A DNA stretch of 64,000 bases from Zhengella sedimenti (GCF_046506625.1 NZ_JBKFFP010000002.1:248001-312000), one strand, 5' to 3'; shown: positions 35,642 to 44,912, counted from the first letter of the stretch. Numbers and translations are program-made. The notes: generated by a model not told the origin, from the sequence alone.

Positions 35642-36202
35642 ATGCCCATCACCATTCTCGACGGCGTCCTCATCGCGTTCACGCTCGTCTCCGCCATCCT
35701 GGCCATGGTTCGCGGCTTCTCCCGCGAGATCCTATCCATCGCATCGTGGGTGGCGGCGGGCGCATCCGCCTATTTCTTCTATCCGTTCGTCACGCCCTTC
35801 CTGCGGCCCTATATCAGCAATGAGAAGATCGCCATGGCCGGCGCGGCCGCGATCGTGTTCTTCATCGCGCTGATCATCGTGACGATCATCACCATGAAGA
35901 TCGCCGACTTCATCATCGACAGCCGTGTCGGGCCGCTGGACCGGACGCTGGGCTTTGTCTATGGCGCGGCGCGGGGTATTCTCGTGGTCGCCGTCGGCCT
36001 GCTGTTCTTCAACTGGCTGGTCGCGAACAATCAGCCGGCTTGGGTTGTCAACGCCAAGTCGCGGCCGATGCTCGAGGCAGTTGGCGCCAAGCTGCAGGCC
36101 TTGCTGCCCGACGATCCGGAGAATTCGATCTTCAACCGGATCGCGCCGGGATCCGGAAGCGAGGAGAACGACGCGGCCGCCGAAGGTCAGGACAACACCT
36201 GA
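35642..36202 (+). CDS. cvpA: CvpA family membrane protein
   Basis: An inner-membrane protein first linked to colicin V production and often located just upstream of purF. The 186-residue protein has four hydrophobic segments (TILDGVLIAFTLVSAILAMV, ILSIASWVAAGASAYFF, MAGAAAIVFFIALIIVTII, GAARGILVVAVGLLFFNWLV) and the conserved RGFSREIL and DRTLGFVYGAARG loops. The C-terminus is acidic and polar. The precise role is unknown. Confidence 0.92.
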   Translation: MPITILDGVLIAFTLVSAILAMVRGFSREILSIASWVAAGASAYFFYPFVTPFLRPYISNEKIAMAGAAAIVFFIALIIVTIITMKIADFIIDSRVGPLDRTLGFVYGAARGILVVAVGLLFFNWLVANNQPAWVVNAKSRPMLEAVGAKLQALLPDDPENSIFNRIAPGSGSEENDAAAEGQDNT

Positions 36203-36244
36203 CCGCAGCGCAGGAGTGCGCGGACGGGCGCTTTTGACAGCCAT

Positions 36245-36263
36245 GCCGGAACCGGATTCCGGC
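36245..36263 (+). terminator. Hairpin between cvpA and purF
   Basis: GCCGGAA (36245-36251), a 5-nt loop, TTCCGGC (36257-36263) is a perfect 7-bp stem 43 bp after the cvpA stop. No clear T-run follows, so it is at best a weak terminator or attenuator ahead of purF. Confidence 0.3.
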
Positions 36264-36301
36264 CTATTTGACGTTTACCGTTGGCAGAAAGGCCGCAGAC
36301 C

Positions 36302-37783
36302 ATGGCAGACGCGGATCGTTGCTTCCATACTGACGACACACCGGACAACGAGGCGGACGCGTTCCGCGACGAGTGCGGTGTGTTCGGCATTTTCGGCCGG
36401 CAGGATGCCGCGGCCATCGTGACGCTCGGCCTGCACGCGCTCCAGCATCGCGGGCAGGAAGCGGCCGGCATCGTTTCCTTCGACGGGTCGCAGTTCCACG
36501 TCGAGCGCCATATCGGCCTGGTCGGCGACACCTTCACCAAGCAGGCCGTGATCGACCGCTTGCGCGGGCACCGCGCCATCGGGCACGTGCGCTATTCCAC
36601 GACGGGCGGTGCAGGGCTGCGCAATGTCCAGCCGCTGTTCGCGGAACTGGCGGATGGCGGTTTTGCCGTCGCCCATAACGGCAACATCACCAATGCGATG
36701 ACCGTGCAAAGGCAGTTGCAGAAGCAGGGCGCGATCTTCTCCTCGACATCGGACACCGAAACGATCCTGCATCTTGTCGCCTTCAGCCAGGAGAAGGGTT
36801 TCAACAACCGCTTCATCGACGCCGTGCGGCGCCTCGAAGGCGCTTTCGCGCTGGTCGCCCTGTCCAACAAGAAAATGGTCGGCTGCCGCGATCCGCTGGG
36901 CATCCGGCCGCTGGTCCTTGGCGATCTCGACGGCGCCTACATCCTTGCCTCCGAAACCTGCGCGCTGGACATCATCGGCGCGCGCTACGTGCGCGACCTC
37001 AAGCCGGGCGAGATGGTGGTCGTGACCGAAAAGGGCATCGAGAGCCATTTTCCCTTCGAGAGCGCAGGTTCGCGCTTCTGCATCTTCGAATACGTCTATT
37101 TCGCGCGGCCCGATTCCTCGGTCGAGGGGCGCAATGTCTATGGCGTGCGCAAGCAGATCGGCATGGAACTGGCGCGGGAGAACCCGGTGGATGCCGACCT
37201 CGTGGTGCCGGTTCCCGATTCGGGCGTCCCGGCGGCCATCGGCTACGCGCAGGAGGCCGGCCTGCCCTTCGAGCTTGGCATCATCCGCAACCACTATGTC
37301 GGGCGCACCTTCATCCAGCCGTCCGATTCGATCCGCCACATGGGCGTGAAACTGAAGCACAATCCCAACCGGCGCATGATCGAGGGCAAGCGCGTCGTCC
37401 TCGTCGACGATTCCATCGTGCGCGGCACGACGAGCCAGAAGATCGTGCAGATGGTGCGCGATGCCGGCGCGAAGGAAGTGCACATGCGCATCGCATCGCC
37501 GCCGACACAGGCCTCCTGCTTCTATGGCGTCGATACGCCGGAGACGGCCAAGCTGCTCGCCTCGCGCATGTCGATCCATGAAATGGCCGATTTCATCCGC
37601 GTCGATTCGCTGGGTTTCCTGTCCATCGACGGGCTTTACCGGGCTGTCGGCGAGGCGCAGCGCAACGGCGAGGCGCCGCAGTTCTGCGATGCCTGCTTCA
37701 CCACCGACTACCCCACCCGCCTGACCGACCATGAAGGCGCGGACAATGTGCGCCAGCTTTCCATCCTGGCGGCCAACAACTGA
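36302..37783 (+). CDS. purF: Amidophosphoribosyltransferase
   Basis: PurF makes 5-phosphoribosylamine from PRPP and glutamine, the first committed step of purine synthesis. The 493-residue proprotein has the N-terminal-nucleophile cysteine in DECGVFGIFG (about residue 25, exposed by propeptide removal), the glutaminase motifs LQHRGQEAAGI and GHVRYSTTGGAG, and the PRPP loop VVLVDDSIVRGTTSQKIV. I start at ATG 36302 (MADADRCFH); the TTG at 36281 would add seven residues. Confidence 0.97.
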   Translation: MADADRCFHTDDTPDNEADAFRDECGVFGIFGRQDAAAIVTLGLHALQHRGQEAAGIVSFDGSQFHVERHIGLVGDTFTKQAVIDRLRGHRAIGHVRYSTTGGAGLRNVQPLFAELADGGFAVAHNGNITNAMTVQRQLQKQGAIFSSTSDTETILHLVAFSQEKGFNNRFIDAVRRLEGAFALVALSNKKMVGCRDPLGIRPLVLGDLDGAYILASETCALDIIGARYVRDLKPGEMVVVTEKGIESHFPFESAGSRFCIFEYVYFARPDSSVEGRNVYGVRKQIGMELARENPVDADLVVPVPDSGVPAAIGYAQEAGLPFELGIIRNHYVGRTFIQPSDSIRHMGVKLKHNPNRRMIEGKRVVLVDDSIVRGTTSQKIVQMVRDAGAKEVHMRIASPPTQASCFYGVDTPETAKLLASRMSIHEMADFIRVDSLGFLSIDGLYRAVGEAQRNGEAPQFCDACFTTDYPTRLTDHEGADNVRQLSILAANN

Positions 37784-37793
37784 ACGGAAGACC

Positions 37794-38540
37794 ATGAACG
37801 ACCTCCCCGACCTTTCCGGCCGGCTGGCCCTTGTCACCGGCGCATCGCGCGGCATCGGCTATTTCCTGGCAAAGCACTTCGCCGCGGCCGGCGCCCATGT
37901 CGTCGCCGTCGCGCGCACGCAGGGCGGGCTTGAGGAACTGGACGACGAGATCAAGGCGGGCGGCGGTGCCGCTACGCTTGTGCCGCTCGACGTGACGGAT
38001 TATCCGGGCATCGACAGACTGGGCGCGGCGATCTTCGAGCGCTGGGGCAAGCTCGACATCATGGCGGCCAATGCGGGCGTGCTGGGCACGATCTCGCCGA
38101 TCGGCCATGTGGAACCCAAGGTCTTCGACAAGGTCATGGCGGTCAACGTGACGGCGACCTGGCGGCTGATCCGCTCCATGGACCCGCTGCTGCGCCTTTC
38201 GGATGCAGGGCGCGCCATCATCATGTCCTCGGGATCGGCGCATAGCTGCAAGGCCTTCTGGGGCCCCTATGCGGCATCAAAGGCGGCGGTGGAGGCTCTG
38301 GCGCGGTCGTGGGCGCACGAGACGCAGAACATGAAATTGCGCGTCAACAGCGTCAATCCCGGCGCCACCCGTACCGCCATGCGCGCCCAGGCGGTGCCCG
38401 GGGAAGATCCCCAGACTCTGCCGACGCCGGATACCGTGGCGCGCGCAATCGCCGCGCTCGCCGATCCGGAACTGACGGTAACGGGCAAGCTGTTCGACGT
38501 GCCGGAAAACCGCTTCCTGGACTACAACCGGCCCGCCTGA
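37794..38540 (+). CDS. SDR family NAD(P)-dependent oxidoreductase
   Basis: A 248-residue classical short-chain dehydrogenase. The nucleotide motif is VTGASRGIGYFLA, then NAGVLGTISPIG (NNAG-like with A for N), catalytic serine in IIMSSGSAHS and Tyr/Lys in GPYAASKAAVEALA. Its end (LFDVPENRFLDYNRPA) lacks the FabG-type VNGG motif, so it is not a second FabG. Substrate unknown. The gene follows purF by 10 bp, an order common in rhizobia, and probably shares its transcript. Confidence 0.9.
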   Translation: MNDLPDLSGRLALVTGASRGIGYFLAKHFAAAGAHVVAVARTQGGLEELDDEIKAGGGAATLVPLDVTDYPGIDRLGAAIFERWGKLDIMAANAGVLGTISPIGHVEPKVFDKVMAVNVTATWRLIRSMDPLLRLSDAGRAIIMSSGSAHSCKAFWGPYAASKAAVEALARSWAHETQNMKLRVNSVNPGATRTAMRAQAVPGEDPQTLPTPDTVARAIAALADPELTVTGKLFDVPENRFLDYNRPA

Positions 38541-38652
38541 CCAGGCCTCCCGCATCCGGGCCGATTGACCCCGGCAAATCCTGCGTTACCCTCCGGCAGA
38601 TCAGGGGAGCACGCCCGGTCAGCGACAGCGTGCTTCCGGAGGAGGAAAGCGC

Positions 38653-40905
38653 ATGGCCATGGCCGGGTCGATCCTAGCCCTCGTGGCGGCCGCCTATCTG
38701 GCGGCCGTGCTTGCCCAGTGGCTTGGCGGGCGCAACACGCTGGCGCAGGCGTTCTGGCTGGTGCCCTTCAAGCTGGCCTGGCGCCTCGATGACACCGCAC
38801 TCCGCGCAGCGGCACAGGAACCCGCGCCGGTCGTCTATGCCGTTCTCCACCAGTCGCGCATCGACCCGGCGATCATGCTGGCGGCGCTGCCCGCCGACAC
38901 GCTACATATCCTCGACGCCGGCAGCGCCCGGGCCGGATGGATGGAGCCCTACCGGGCACTGGCCCGCACCATCACCTTCAAGGCCGAGCATGTGTTCGTC
39001 TCGCGGCGGCTGGTCCGCCACCTCAAGGGGCGCGGGCGTCTCGCCGTCTACCTGCCGCACGCGGTGGAACCGGACCGCAAGACGTTGCGGCTCTACCGCG
39101 CGGTGGCGCGGATCGCCATGAAGGCGGAAGCCCGCATCGTTCCGGTCATCATCGATGGCGCCCGCCACCTGCCGTTCTCGCTGGTGCCGGAAGCCGAGGC
39201 GCCGCGCCACCGGCTGCAACCGCTGAAGATCCACACGCTCCCGGCGATGACCGTCGCCCAGATGATGGCGCGCGGCGGGCCTGGAACCACGACGGCGACC
39301 AACGCCTTTTTCGACCGGATGGCCGATGTCCGGTTCGTCGCCAATGCGGCAAGCCGGACCACGCTCTATCCGGCCATGGTGGCCGCCGTCCGCCGGTTTG
39401 GCGCGCGGGAAAACGCGGTCTCCGATCCGCTGACCGGTTCGCTGAGCCGCAAGCGGGTCATGATCGGCGCACGAATCCTGGCCCGGCGGTTCGCACGCCT
39501 GGGCAAGCCGGGCTGGCCGCTCGGCCTCATGCTGCCCAATGCCAATGGCGTGGCGGTGGCCTTCTTCGCGGTGCAGGGCACGGGACGGCCGGCGGCGATG
39601 ATCAACTACACCGCCGGTCCCGCAAACGTGGCCTCGGCCATCCGTGCCGCCCGGATCGGCGACATCGTCACCTCGCGTGCCTTCATCGAGAAGGCCGGTC
39701 TCGATCACATCATGGAAGCCATTCACAAGACCGGGGCGGCGGTGCACTGGCTGGAGGACATCCGCGACAGCATCTCCATCTTCGAAAAGGCGCAGGGTGC
39801 GCTGATGTGGGCAAATCCGCCGGTGACGCCCGCGCCGGACGATCCGGCCGTCATCCTGTTCACCTCCGGCTCGGAAGGCACGCCCAAGGGCGTGGTCCTG
39901 TCCCACCGCAACATCCTGGCCAACGTGGCGCAGATCGCCGCGCGCATCGACTTTTCCCCCGCGGACCGGCTGTTCAACGTCCTGCCCGTCTTCCATTCCT
40001 TCGGCCTGACCGGCGGCACCATCCTTCCCATGCTTTCCGGGGTTGACCTGTACCTTTACCCCTCACCGCTGCATTACAAGATCATTCCGCACACCGTGGC
40101 CAAGGTCCGGCCCACGATCATGTTCGGCACCGACACCTTCCTCAACGGCTATGCCCGGATGGCGCGTGATACGGACTTCGCCTCGCTGCGCATGGTGGTC
40201 GCCGGTGCGGAAGCGGTAAAGCCGGAAACCGAACGGGTCTGGCGCGAACGGTTCGGCGCGCAGGTGCTGGAGGGTTTCGGCATGACCGAGGCGTCCCCCG
40301 TCGTGGCGGTCAATTCCCATACCCATGGCCGCCTTTCCACCGTCGGTCGGCTGCTTCCGGGCATCCAGACGCGGCTCGAACCGGTGGAGGGAATCGCGGA
40401 GGGCGGACGCCTCTGGCTGAAAGGGCCGAACGTGATGCTCGGCTACCTGACCGCCGACCACCCCGGCGAATTGCGCCCGCTTGCCGATGGCTGGCACGAC
40501 AGCGGCGACATCGTCTCCATCGACCGCGAAGGCTTCGTGGCGATCAAGGGCCGGGCGAAGCGGTTCGCCAAGATCGCAGGCGAGATGGTGTCGCTCGGCG
40601 CGGTGGAAATGCTGGTGCAGTCGCTCTGGCCGGAAGAGCGCCATGCCGCCGTTTCCGTACCGGACACGCGGCGCGGCGAACGCATCGTGCTCGTCACCAC
40701 GGCGACGGAAGCCGATGCGGAAAAGCTGCGCGAATTCGGCCGCAAGGCAGGCGCAGCCGATCTCATGGTCCCGCATGACATCGTCAAGGTCGGCGACATA
40801 CCGGTGCTCGGTTCCGGCAAGACCGATTATGCCGGCGCGCGCATGATCGCCCTGGAGCAACTCGGCATGGAGGGTAAGGATTCCGGCCCGCGTGACGCGG
40901 CCTGA
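38653..40905 (+). CDS. Bifunctional lysophospholipid acyltransferase/acyl-[ACP] (acyl-CoA) synthetase, Aas-like
   Basis: A 750-residue two-domain enzyme. The N-terminal part (about 1-230) is a PlsC-like acyltransferase with the HX4D motif VLHQSRIDPAIM, anchored by a hydrophobic N-terminus. The C-terminal part (about 270-750) is an AMP-forming acyl-activating domain with FTSGSEGTPKGVVLSHRNI, EGFGMTEASPVVAVN and HDSGDIVSIDREGFVAIKGR. E. coli Aas re-acylates lysophosphatidylethanolamine with this architecture. A strong GGAGGAGG ribosome-binding sequence precedes the ATG. It faces pssA tail to tail with 3 bp between, next to the phosphatidylethanolamine genes it may serve. Confidence 0.87.
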   Translation: MAMAGSILALVAAAYLAAVLAQWLGGRNTLAQAFWLVPFKLAWRLDDTALRAAAQEPAPVVYAVLHQSRIDPAIMLAALPADTLHILDAGSARAGWMEPYRALARTITFKAEHVFVSRRLVRHLKGRGRLAVYLPHAVEPDRKTLRLYRAVARIAMKAEARIVPVIIDGARHLPFSLVPEAEAPRHRLQPLKIHTLPAMTVAQMMARGGPGTTTATNAFFDRMADVRFVANAASRTTLYPAMVAAVRRFGARENAVSDPLTGSLSRKRVMIGARILARRFARLGKPGWPLGLMLPNANGVAVAFFAVQGTGRPAAMINYTAGPANVASAIRAARIGDIVTSRAFIEKAGLDHIMEAIHKTGAAVHWLEDIRDSISIFEKAQGALMWANPPVTPAPDDPAVILFTSGSEGTPKGVVLSHRNILANVAQIAARIDFSPADRLFNVLPVFHSFGLTGGTILPMLSGVDLYLYPSPLHYKIIPHTVAKVRPTIMFGTDTFLNGYARMARDTDFASLRMVVAGAEAVKPETERVWRERFGAQVLEGFGMTEASPVVAVNSHTHGRLSTVGRLLPGIQTRLEPVEGIAEGGRLWLKGPNVMLGYLTADHPGELRPLADGWHDSGDIVSIDREGFVAIKGRAKRFAKIAGEMVSLGAVEMLVQSLWPEERHAAVSVPDTRRGERIVLVTTATEADAEKLREFGRKAGAADLMVPHDIVKVGDIPVLGSGKTDYAGARMIALEQLGMEGKDSGPRDAA

Positions 40906-40908
40906 CGC

Positions 40909-41751
40909 TCAGCCGCCATTGCCGGCGTCGGTAGGCCCGCCCTGCTCCCGCTGCTCGCGGCGGCGATAGGCCATGGCAGAGAACGGCAAGGCGGCCAGAT
41001 AGCCGATCGCCAGCAGGATCAGCACCTCGAAAGTGAAGGCCGCCAGCAGCATGATGGCGAGCGCGACCGCCAGGATGAGCGGGATGACGGCAGTGCGCGG
41101 GATCTTCAGGCCAAGCGCCTTGCCCGACCAGACCGGCAGGCGGGAGACCAGAAGGAAGGCAATGCCCACCGTGTAGACCGAGAAGACATAGGCCGACGGC
41201 ATGCCCGGCTCGAAACCGGCAAGGCCGAGATAGACCGGCAGCAGCACGAGCAGCGCACCGGCCGGCGCCGGAACGCCGACGAAATACTCGCCCTGCCAGG
41301 CTGCGCGGCCGGGATTTTCCGACATGACATTGAAACGGGCGAGCCTGAGGGCGGCGGCGATGGCGTAGACCAGGGCCGCGATCCAGCCCACCTGCGGCGC
41401 AAGGTTCAGGAAATAGAGCCAGATGACGAGCGCGGGCACGACGCCGAAATTGACGATGTCGGCCAACGAATCCATCTGCACGCCGAACTTGGAGGTGGCC
41501 TTGAGCATGCGCGCGACACGGCCGTCGATGCCATCCAGGAAGGCTGCCAGCAGGACCAGGATGACCGAGCGCTGGAACTCGCCCTCGATGGCGAAGCGCA
41601 CGCCGGTAAGTCCGGCACAGATGGCGAGCGTCGTGATCAGGTTCGGCCAGACCAGGCGCAGCGGGATCTCGCGCAGGCGCGGGCCGCGACGGTCCGCGCC
41701 ATTGTCGCCGTCCGGCTCGCCATTGGGATCGAAAGGCGGAAAGGCATCCAT
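40909..41751 (-). CDS. pssA: CDP-diacylglycerol--serine O-phosphatidyltransferase
   Basis: PssA makes phosphatidylserine from CDP-diacylglycerol and serine in the membrane. The 280-residue protein has the CDP-alcohol phosphotransferase signature DGIDGRVARMLKATSKFGVQ-MDSLAD, a polar N-terminus (MDAFPPFDPNGEPDGDNG) and about eight hydrophobic segments (WPNLITTLAICAGLTGVRF first). It belongs to the membrane-integral type II enzymes, unlike E. coli PssA. A long upstream extension lies in psd and is rejected. It starts 7 bp after the psd stop. Confidence 0.95.
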   Translation of the reverse strand: MDAFPPFDPNGEPDGDNGADRRGPRLREIPLRLVWPNLITTLAICAGLTGVRFAIEGEFQRSVILVLLAAFLDGIDGRVARMLKATSKFGVQMDSLADIVNFGVVPALVIWLYFLNLAPQVGWIAALVYAIAAALRLARFNVMSENPGRAAWQGEYFVGVPAPAGALLVLLPVYLGLAGFEPGMPSAYVFSVYTVGIAFLLVSRLPVWSGKALGLKIPRTAVIPLILAVALAIMLLAAFTFEVLILLAIGYLAALPFSAMAYRRREQREQGGPTDAGNGG

Positions 41752-41758
41752 GGGCACG

Positions 41759-42457
41759 TCAATCGGTCCGGGTCGCCGGCGCGGGCCGCGCGGCATTGAA
41801 CTCGGCCAGAACGGTCTCGCCCGCCACCGCCACCTGACCCAGCGCGACGCGCAGGGTGTAGCCTTCGGGCAGGTAGACATCGAGCCGGCTGCCGAAGCGG
41901 ATGAGGCCGAAGCGCTCGCCGGCGCGGATGTCCTCGCCCTCGCCGGACCAGCACAGGATGCGGCGCGCCACGAGGCCTGCCACCTGTACGGTGGCGATCC
42001 GGCCATGCGGGCCGTCGATGACGAGCCCGTTGCGCTCGTTCAGTTCGCTGGCCTTGTCTAGTTCGGCATTCAGGAACTTGCCGGCGCGATGGCGCACCGT
42101 GGTGATGCGCCCGCGCACCGGCGCGCGGTTCACATGCACGGAAAAGACATTCATGAACACCGAGACGCGCAGGCGCGGCTGGTCGCCGAGGCCCAGTTCC
42201 GGTGGCGGCACCGTCTCGCCGATGGCAGACACCACGCCGTCGGCCGCGGACAGGACCAGGTCGTCGTCCTGCGGCACGACGCGGTCGGGATCGCGGAAGA
42301 AATAGGCGCACCAGCCGGTCAGCGCCAGTCCGATCCAGAACAGCGGATCCCAGATGAAGCCAAGGATGAGCGCGGCCACGAAGAAGGCGGCGATGAAGGG
42401 CCAGCCCTCGCGGCGGACGGGGACGAAGGTCCTGGAAATGGTGTCGGCAAGACTCAT
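41759..42457 (-). CDS. psd: Phosphatidylserine decarboxylase proenzyme
   Basis: Psd decarboxylates phosphatidylserine to phosphatidylethanolamine and makes its own pyruvoyl group by self-cleavage. The 232-residue short-type enzyme has a hydrophobic N-terminus (WPFIAAFFVAALILGFIWD), YFFRDPDRVVP, FMNVFSVHVNRAP and the cleavage site GS in LIRFGSRLDVYLPEG. The start is MSLADTISRTF (42457); the longer frame is not family-like. psd and pssA form one operon that converts CDP-diacylglycerol to phosphatidylethanolamine. Confidence 0.96.
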   Translation of the reverse strand: MSLADTISRTFVPVRREGWPFIAAFFVAALILGFIWDPLFWIGLALTGWCAYFFRDPDRVVPQDDDLVLSAADGVVSAIGETVPPPELGLGDQPRLRVSVFMNVFSVHVNRAPVRGRITTVRHRAGKFLNAELDKASELNERNGLVIDGPHGRIATVQVAGLVARRILCWSGEGEDIRAGERFGLIRFGSRLDVYLPEGYTLRVALGQVAVAGETVLAEFNAARPAPATRTD

Positions 42458-42643
42458 GTGTTTTTCTTGTCTCTTGCGGAAAGATCGGTCGCCCAAGCCA
42501 TACACGATGGGCGGGCGGCGGGGCAAACGCGAATGTGGGAAAGGTAAACGCCCGGCGCAAGGCGGGCGAAGCCGATGCCACGCCCGCTTCCCTGGTCATC
42601 TTCCTCCACATGGGGAGACGCGAGAAAGCGAAAGTCCCTGCCC

Positions 42644-44524
42644 TCAGACCCCGGCCGGCCTGACGCGCACGACGACGCCCATGTCGTCCTCCTCGCGGGC
42701 GCGGCGCAGGCGCTCCTCGGCTTCCGTGGCCTCGCGCTGGCGGTCCCACATGTCCGCATAAAGGCCCTTCCTCGCCAGCAGTTCGCGATGCGTGCCCTGT
42801 TCGGCGATCAGCCCGTCGCGCAGCACGATGATCGAATCGGCGGAAATGACGGTCGAAAGGCGGTGCGCGATCACCAGCGTGGTGCGCCCGCGCGACACCA
42901 GATCGAGCGCGGACTGGATTTCCTGCTCGGTATGGGTGTCGAGCGCCGAGGTGGCCTCGTCGAGGATGAGGATGGGCGGGGCTTTCAGGATGGTGCGGGC
43001 AATCGCCACGCGCTGCTTCTCGCCGCCCGACAGCTTCAGTCCCCGCTCGCCGACCATGGCCTTGTAGCCCTCCGGCAGTTTCTCGATGAAGCCGGAGATC
43101 TGGGCCAGTTCGGCGGCGCGGCGCACTTCCTCCTCGCTGGCATCCGGGCGGCCATACCTGATGTTGTAGGCAATCGTGTCGTTGAACAGCACGGTGTCCT
43201 GGGGCACCATGCCGATGGCGGCGCGCAGGCTCTCCTGCGTCACGTCGCGCACGTCCTGGCCGTCAATGGTAATGGCGCCCGACTTCACGTCGTAGAAGCG
43301 GAACAGCAGCCGGGAAATGGTGGATTTGCCGGCGCCAGACGGGCCGACAATGGCCACGGTCTTGCCCGCCGGCACCTCGAACGAAATGCCTTTCAGGATG
43401 TCGCGCTCGCGATCATAGGCGAAATGCACGTCCTCGAAACGGATCGTGCCGGCATCGACGGCCAGCGGGGCCGCGCCGGCCTTGTCCACAACCTCGGCCC
43501 TGACATCCAGCAGATCGAACATCTGCTCGATATCGGTCAGGCCCTGCCTGATCTCGCGATAGATGAAGCCGATGAAATTGAGCGGGATGGCAAGCTGGAT
43601 CAGCATGGCGTTGATGAAGACGAAATCGCCCAGCGTCTGCGTGCCGGCCTGCACTTCCATCGCCGACATGACCATGGCCACGGCCATGCCGATGCCGAAG
43701 ATCACGCCCTGGCCGAAGTTCAGCCAGCCGAGCGATGTCCAGGTCTGGGTCGCCGCCTTCTCGTAGCGCGCCATGGAGCGGTCGAACCGGCTCGCCTCCA
43801 TGGCCTCGTTGTTGAAATATTTCACGGTCTCGTAGTTCAGCAGCGAGTCGATGGCCTTGGTGTTGGCGTCGGTGTCGGAATCGTTCATTTCACGGCGGAT
43901 CTGGATGCGCCAGTCGGACGCCTTCACCGTGAACCAAGTGTAGAGCCAGACGGTCGCCGCGACCACCGCAACATATTCCCAGCCATAGGCGACGGCAAAG
44001 ATCACGGCGGTGAGGCCGAATTCGAGCACCGTCGGCGCGGTGTTTAGAATGGTGAAACGGACGATGGTCTCGATGCCCTTGGTGCCGCGCTCGATGATGC
44101 GCGACAGGCCGCCGGTGCGCCGCTCCAGGTGAAAGCGCAGCGACAGCCTGTGCATGTGCACGAAAGTCCGGTGCGCAAGCTGGCGAACCGCATGCTGGCT
44201 GACGCGGGCAAACAGCGCGTCGCGCAACTGGTTGAAGCCCTGCTGGCCGATGCGCGCGATGTTGTAGGCAACCACAAGGGCGACGGGCGCCAGCAGGAAG
44301 GCCGGCAGGCCGCCGGGCAGGTTTTCCTGTCCGTTCAAGGCATCGGTGGCCCATTTGAAGAAATAGGGCACGAGGATGAGGACCAGCTTGGCGACGACGA
44401 GAAACAGGGCCGCCCAGAGCACACGCATCTTCAGGTCGGGACGTCCGGCCGGCCACATGTAGGGCCAGAGATTGCGGATGGTCTGGAATGTGGAGCCGGA
44501 ATCGGCGGAAACGGTCTTGGCCAA
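42644..44524 (-). CDS. Atm1-like ABC transporter ATP-binding/permease protein
   Basis: A 626-residue homodimer-type exporter with six transmembrane helices (about residues 35-330) and an ABC domain: Walker A VGPSGAGKSTISRLLF, signature LSGGEKQRVAIART, Walker B ILILDEATSALDT. The conserved region FNQLRDALFARVSQHAVRQLAHRTFVHMHRLSLRFHLERRTGGLSR and NYETVKYFNNE match the Atm1/HMT1 group, which exports glutathione conjugates of heavy metals or Fe-S-related thiols. It sits 16 bp downstream of a Cys-rich ArsR gene, so metal-induced export is a reasonable inference. Confidence 0.9.
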   Translation of the reverse strand: MAKTVSADSGSTFQTIRNLWPYMWPAGRPDLKMRVLWAALFLVVAKLVLILVPYFFKWATDALNGQENLPGGLPAFLLAPVALVVAYNIARIGQQGFNQLRDALFARVSQHAVRQLAHRTFVHMHRLSLRFHLERRTGGLSRIIERGTKGIETIVRFTILNTAPTVLEFGLTAVIFAVAYGWEYVAVVAATVWLYTWFTVKASDWRIQIRREMNDSDTDANTKAIDSLLNYETVKYFNNEAMEASRFDRSMARYEKAATQTWTSLGWLNFGQGVIFGIGMAVAMVMSAMEVQAGTQTLGDFVFINAMLIQLAIPLNFIGFIYREIRQGLTDIEQMFDLLDVRAEVVDKAGAAPLAVDAGTIRFEDVHFAYDRERDILKGISFEVPAGKTVAIVGPSGAGKSTISRLLFRFYDVKSGAITIDGQDVRDVTQESLRAAIGMVPQDTVLFNDTIAYNIRYGRPDASEEEVRRAAELAQISGFIEKLPEGYKAMVGERGLKLSGGEKQRVAIARTILKAPPILILDEATSALDTHTEQEIQSALDLVSRGRTTLVIAHRLSTVISADSIIVLRDGLIAEQGTHRELLARKGLYADMWDRQREATEAEERLRRAREEDDMGVVVRVRPAGV

Positions 44525-44539
44525 GACGGATCTTTCTGT

Positions 44540-44890
44540 TCAGGAATCGGGTGCGCCGGCGCAGCAGCCGGCGAGCAGGATAACGAAGTCCTCGCGAAGC
44601 CCGGTCAGGGCCGCGCGGTTCAGCGAATAGCGGGAACGCTGGGCATCCGGTTCGTAGGTGACGAAACCGGCTTCCACCAGCACCCTGAGATGTTGCGAGA
44701 CGGTGGACTGGGCAAGCCCGGTCGTCTCCACCACGTCCTTGCAGCAGCAGGCATCGGCACAGGCAAGGCGCCTGAGGATACGCAGGCGCGCCGGATTGGC
44801 CAGCGCGGAGAGACGGCGTGCCATGGCGGCATCGTCCTCACCTTGCGGGCATGCGGCATTCGGGACCGGGATGCGTATCGCCTTGTCCAT
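44540..44890 (-). CDS. ArsR/SmtB family metalloregulator
   Basis: A 116-residue winged-helix repressor. The DNA-binding core is ARRLSALANPARLRILRRL and VETTGLAQSTVSQHLRVLVEAGFV. Cysteines cluster in ADACCCKDVVE (the position of the ArsR alpha3 metal site) and AGCCAGAPDS at the C-terminus, suggesting a thiol ligand set for a soft metal or metalloid. Start is uncertain: ATG 44890 lies inside the palindrome and lacks a ribosome-binding site, while ATG 44824 (MARRLSALAN) has GGTGAGGA at good spacing. It is cotranscribed with the Atm1-like exporter. Confidence 0.88.
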   Translation of the reverse strand: MDKAIRIPVPNAACPQGEDDAAMARRLSALANPARLRILRRLACADACCCKDVVETTGLAQSTVSQHLRVLVEAGFVTYEPDAQRSRYSLNRAALTGLREDFVILLAGCCAGAPDS

Positions 44891-44912
44891 CGTCTATCGC
44901 CGATATACGATG
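44888..44912. promoter_or_regulatory. 25-bp palindrome at the arsR start, probable ArsR operator
   Basis: Reading the minus strand, CATCGT-A-TATCG then a single central base then CGATA-G-ACGATG: the arms match at 11 of 12 positions around the centre base 44900. The element ends exactly on the upstream ATG codon (44888-44890). Length and symmetry fit ArsR-family operators, which makes autorepression the simplest reading. Confidence 0.7.

Noticed and set aside
36268..36273. TTGACG upstream of purF as a -35 element
   Set aside because: The expected -10 position holds GGCCGC, and the site is too close to the start codon.
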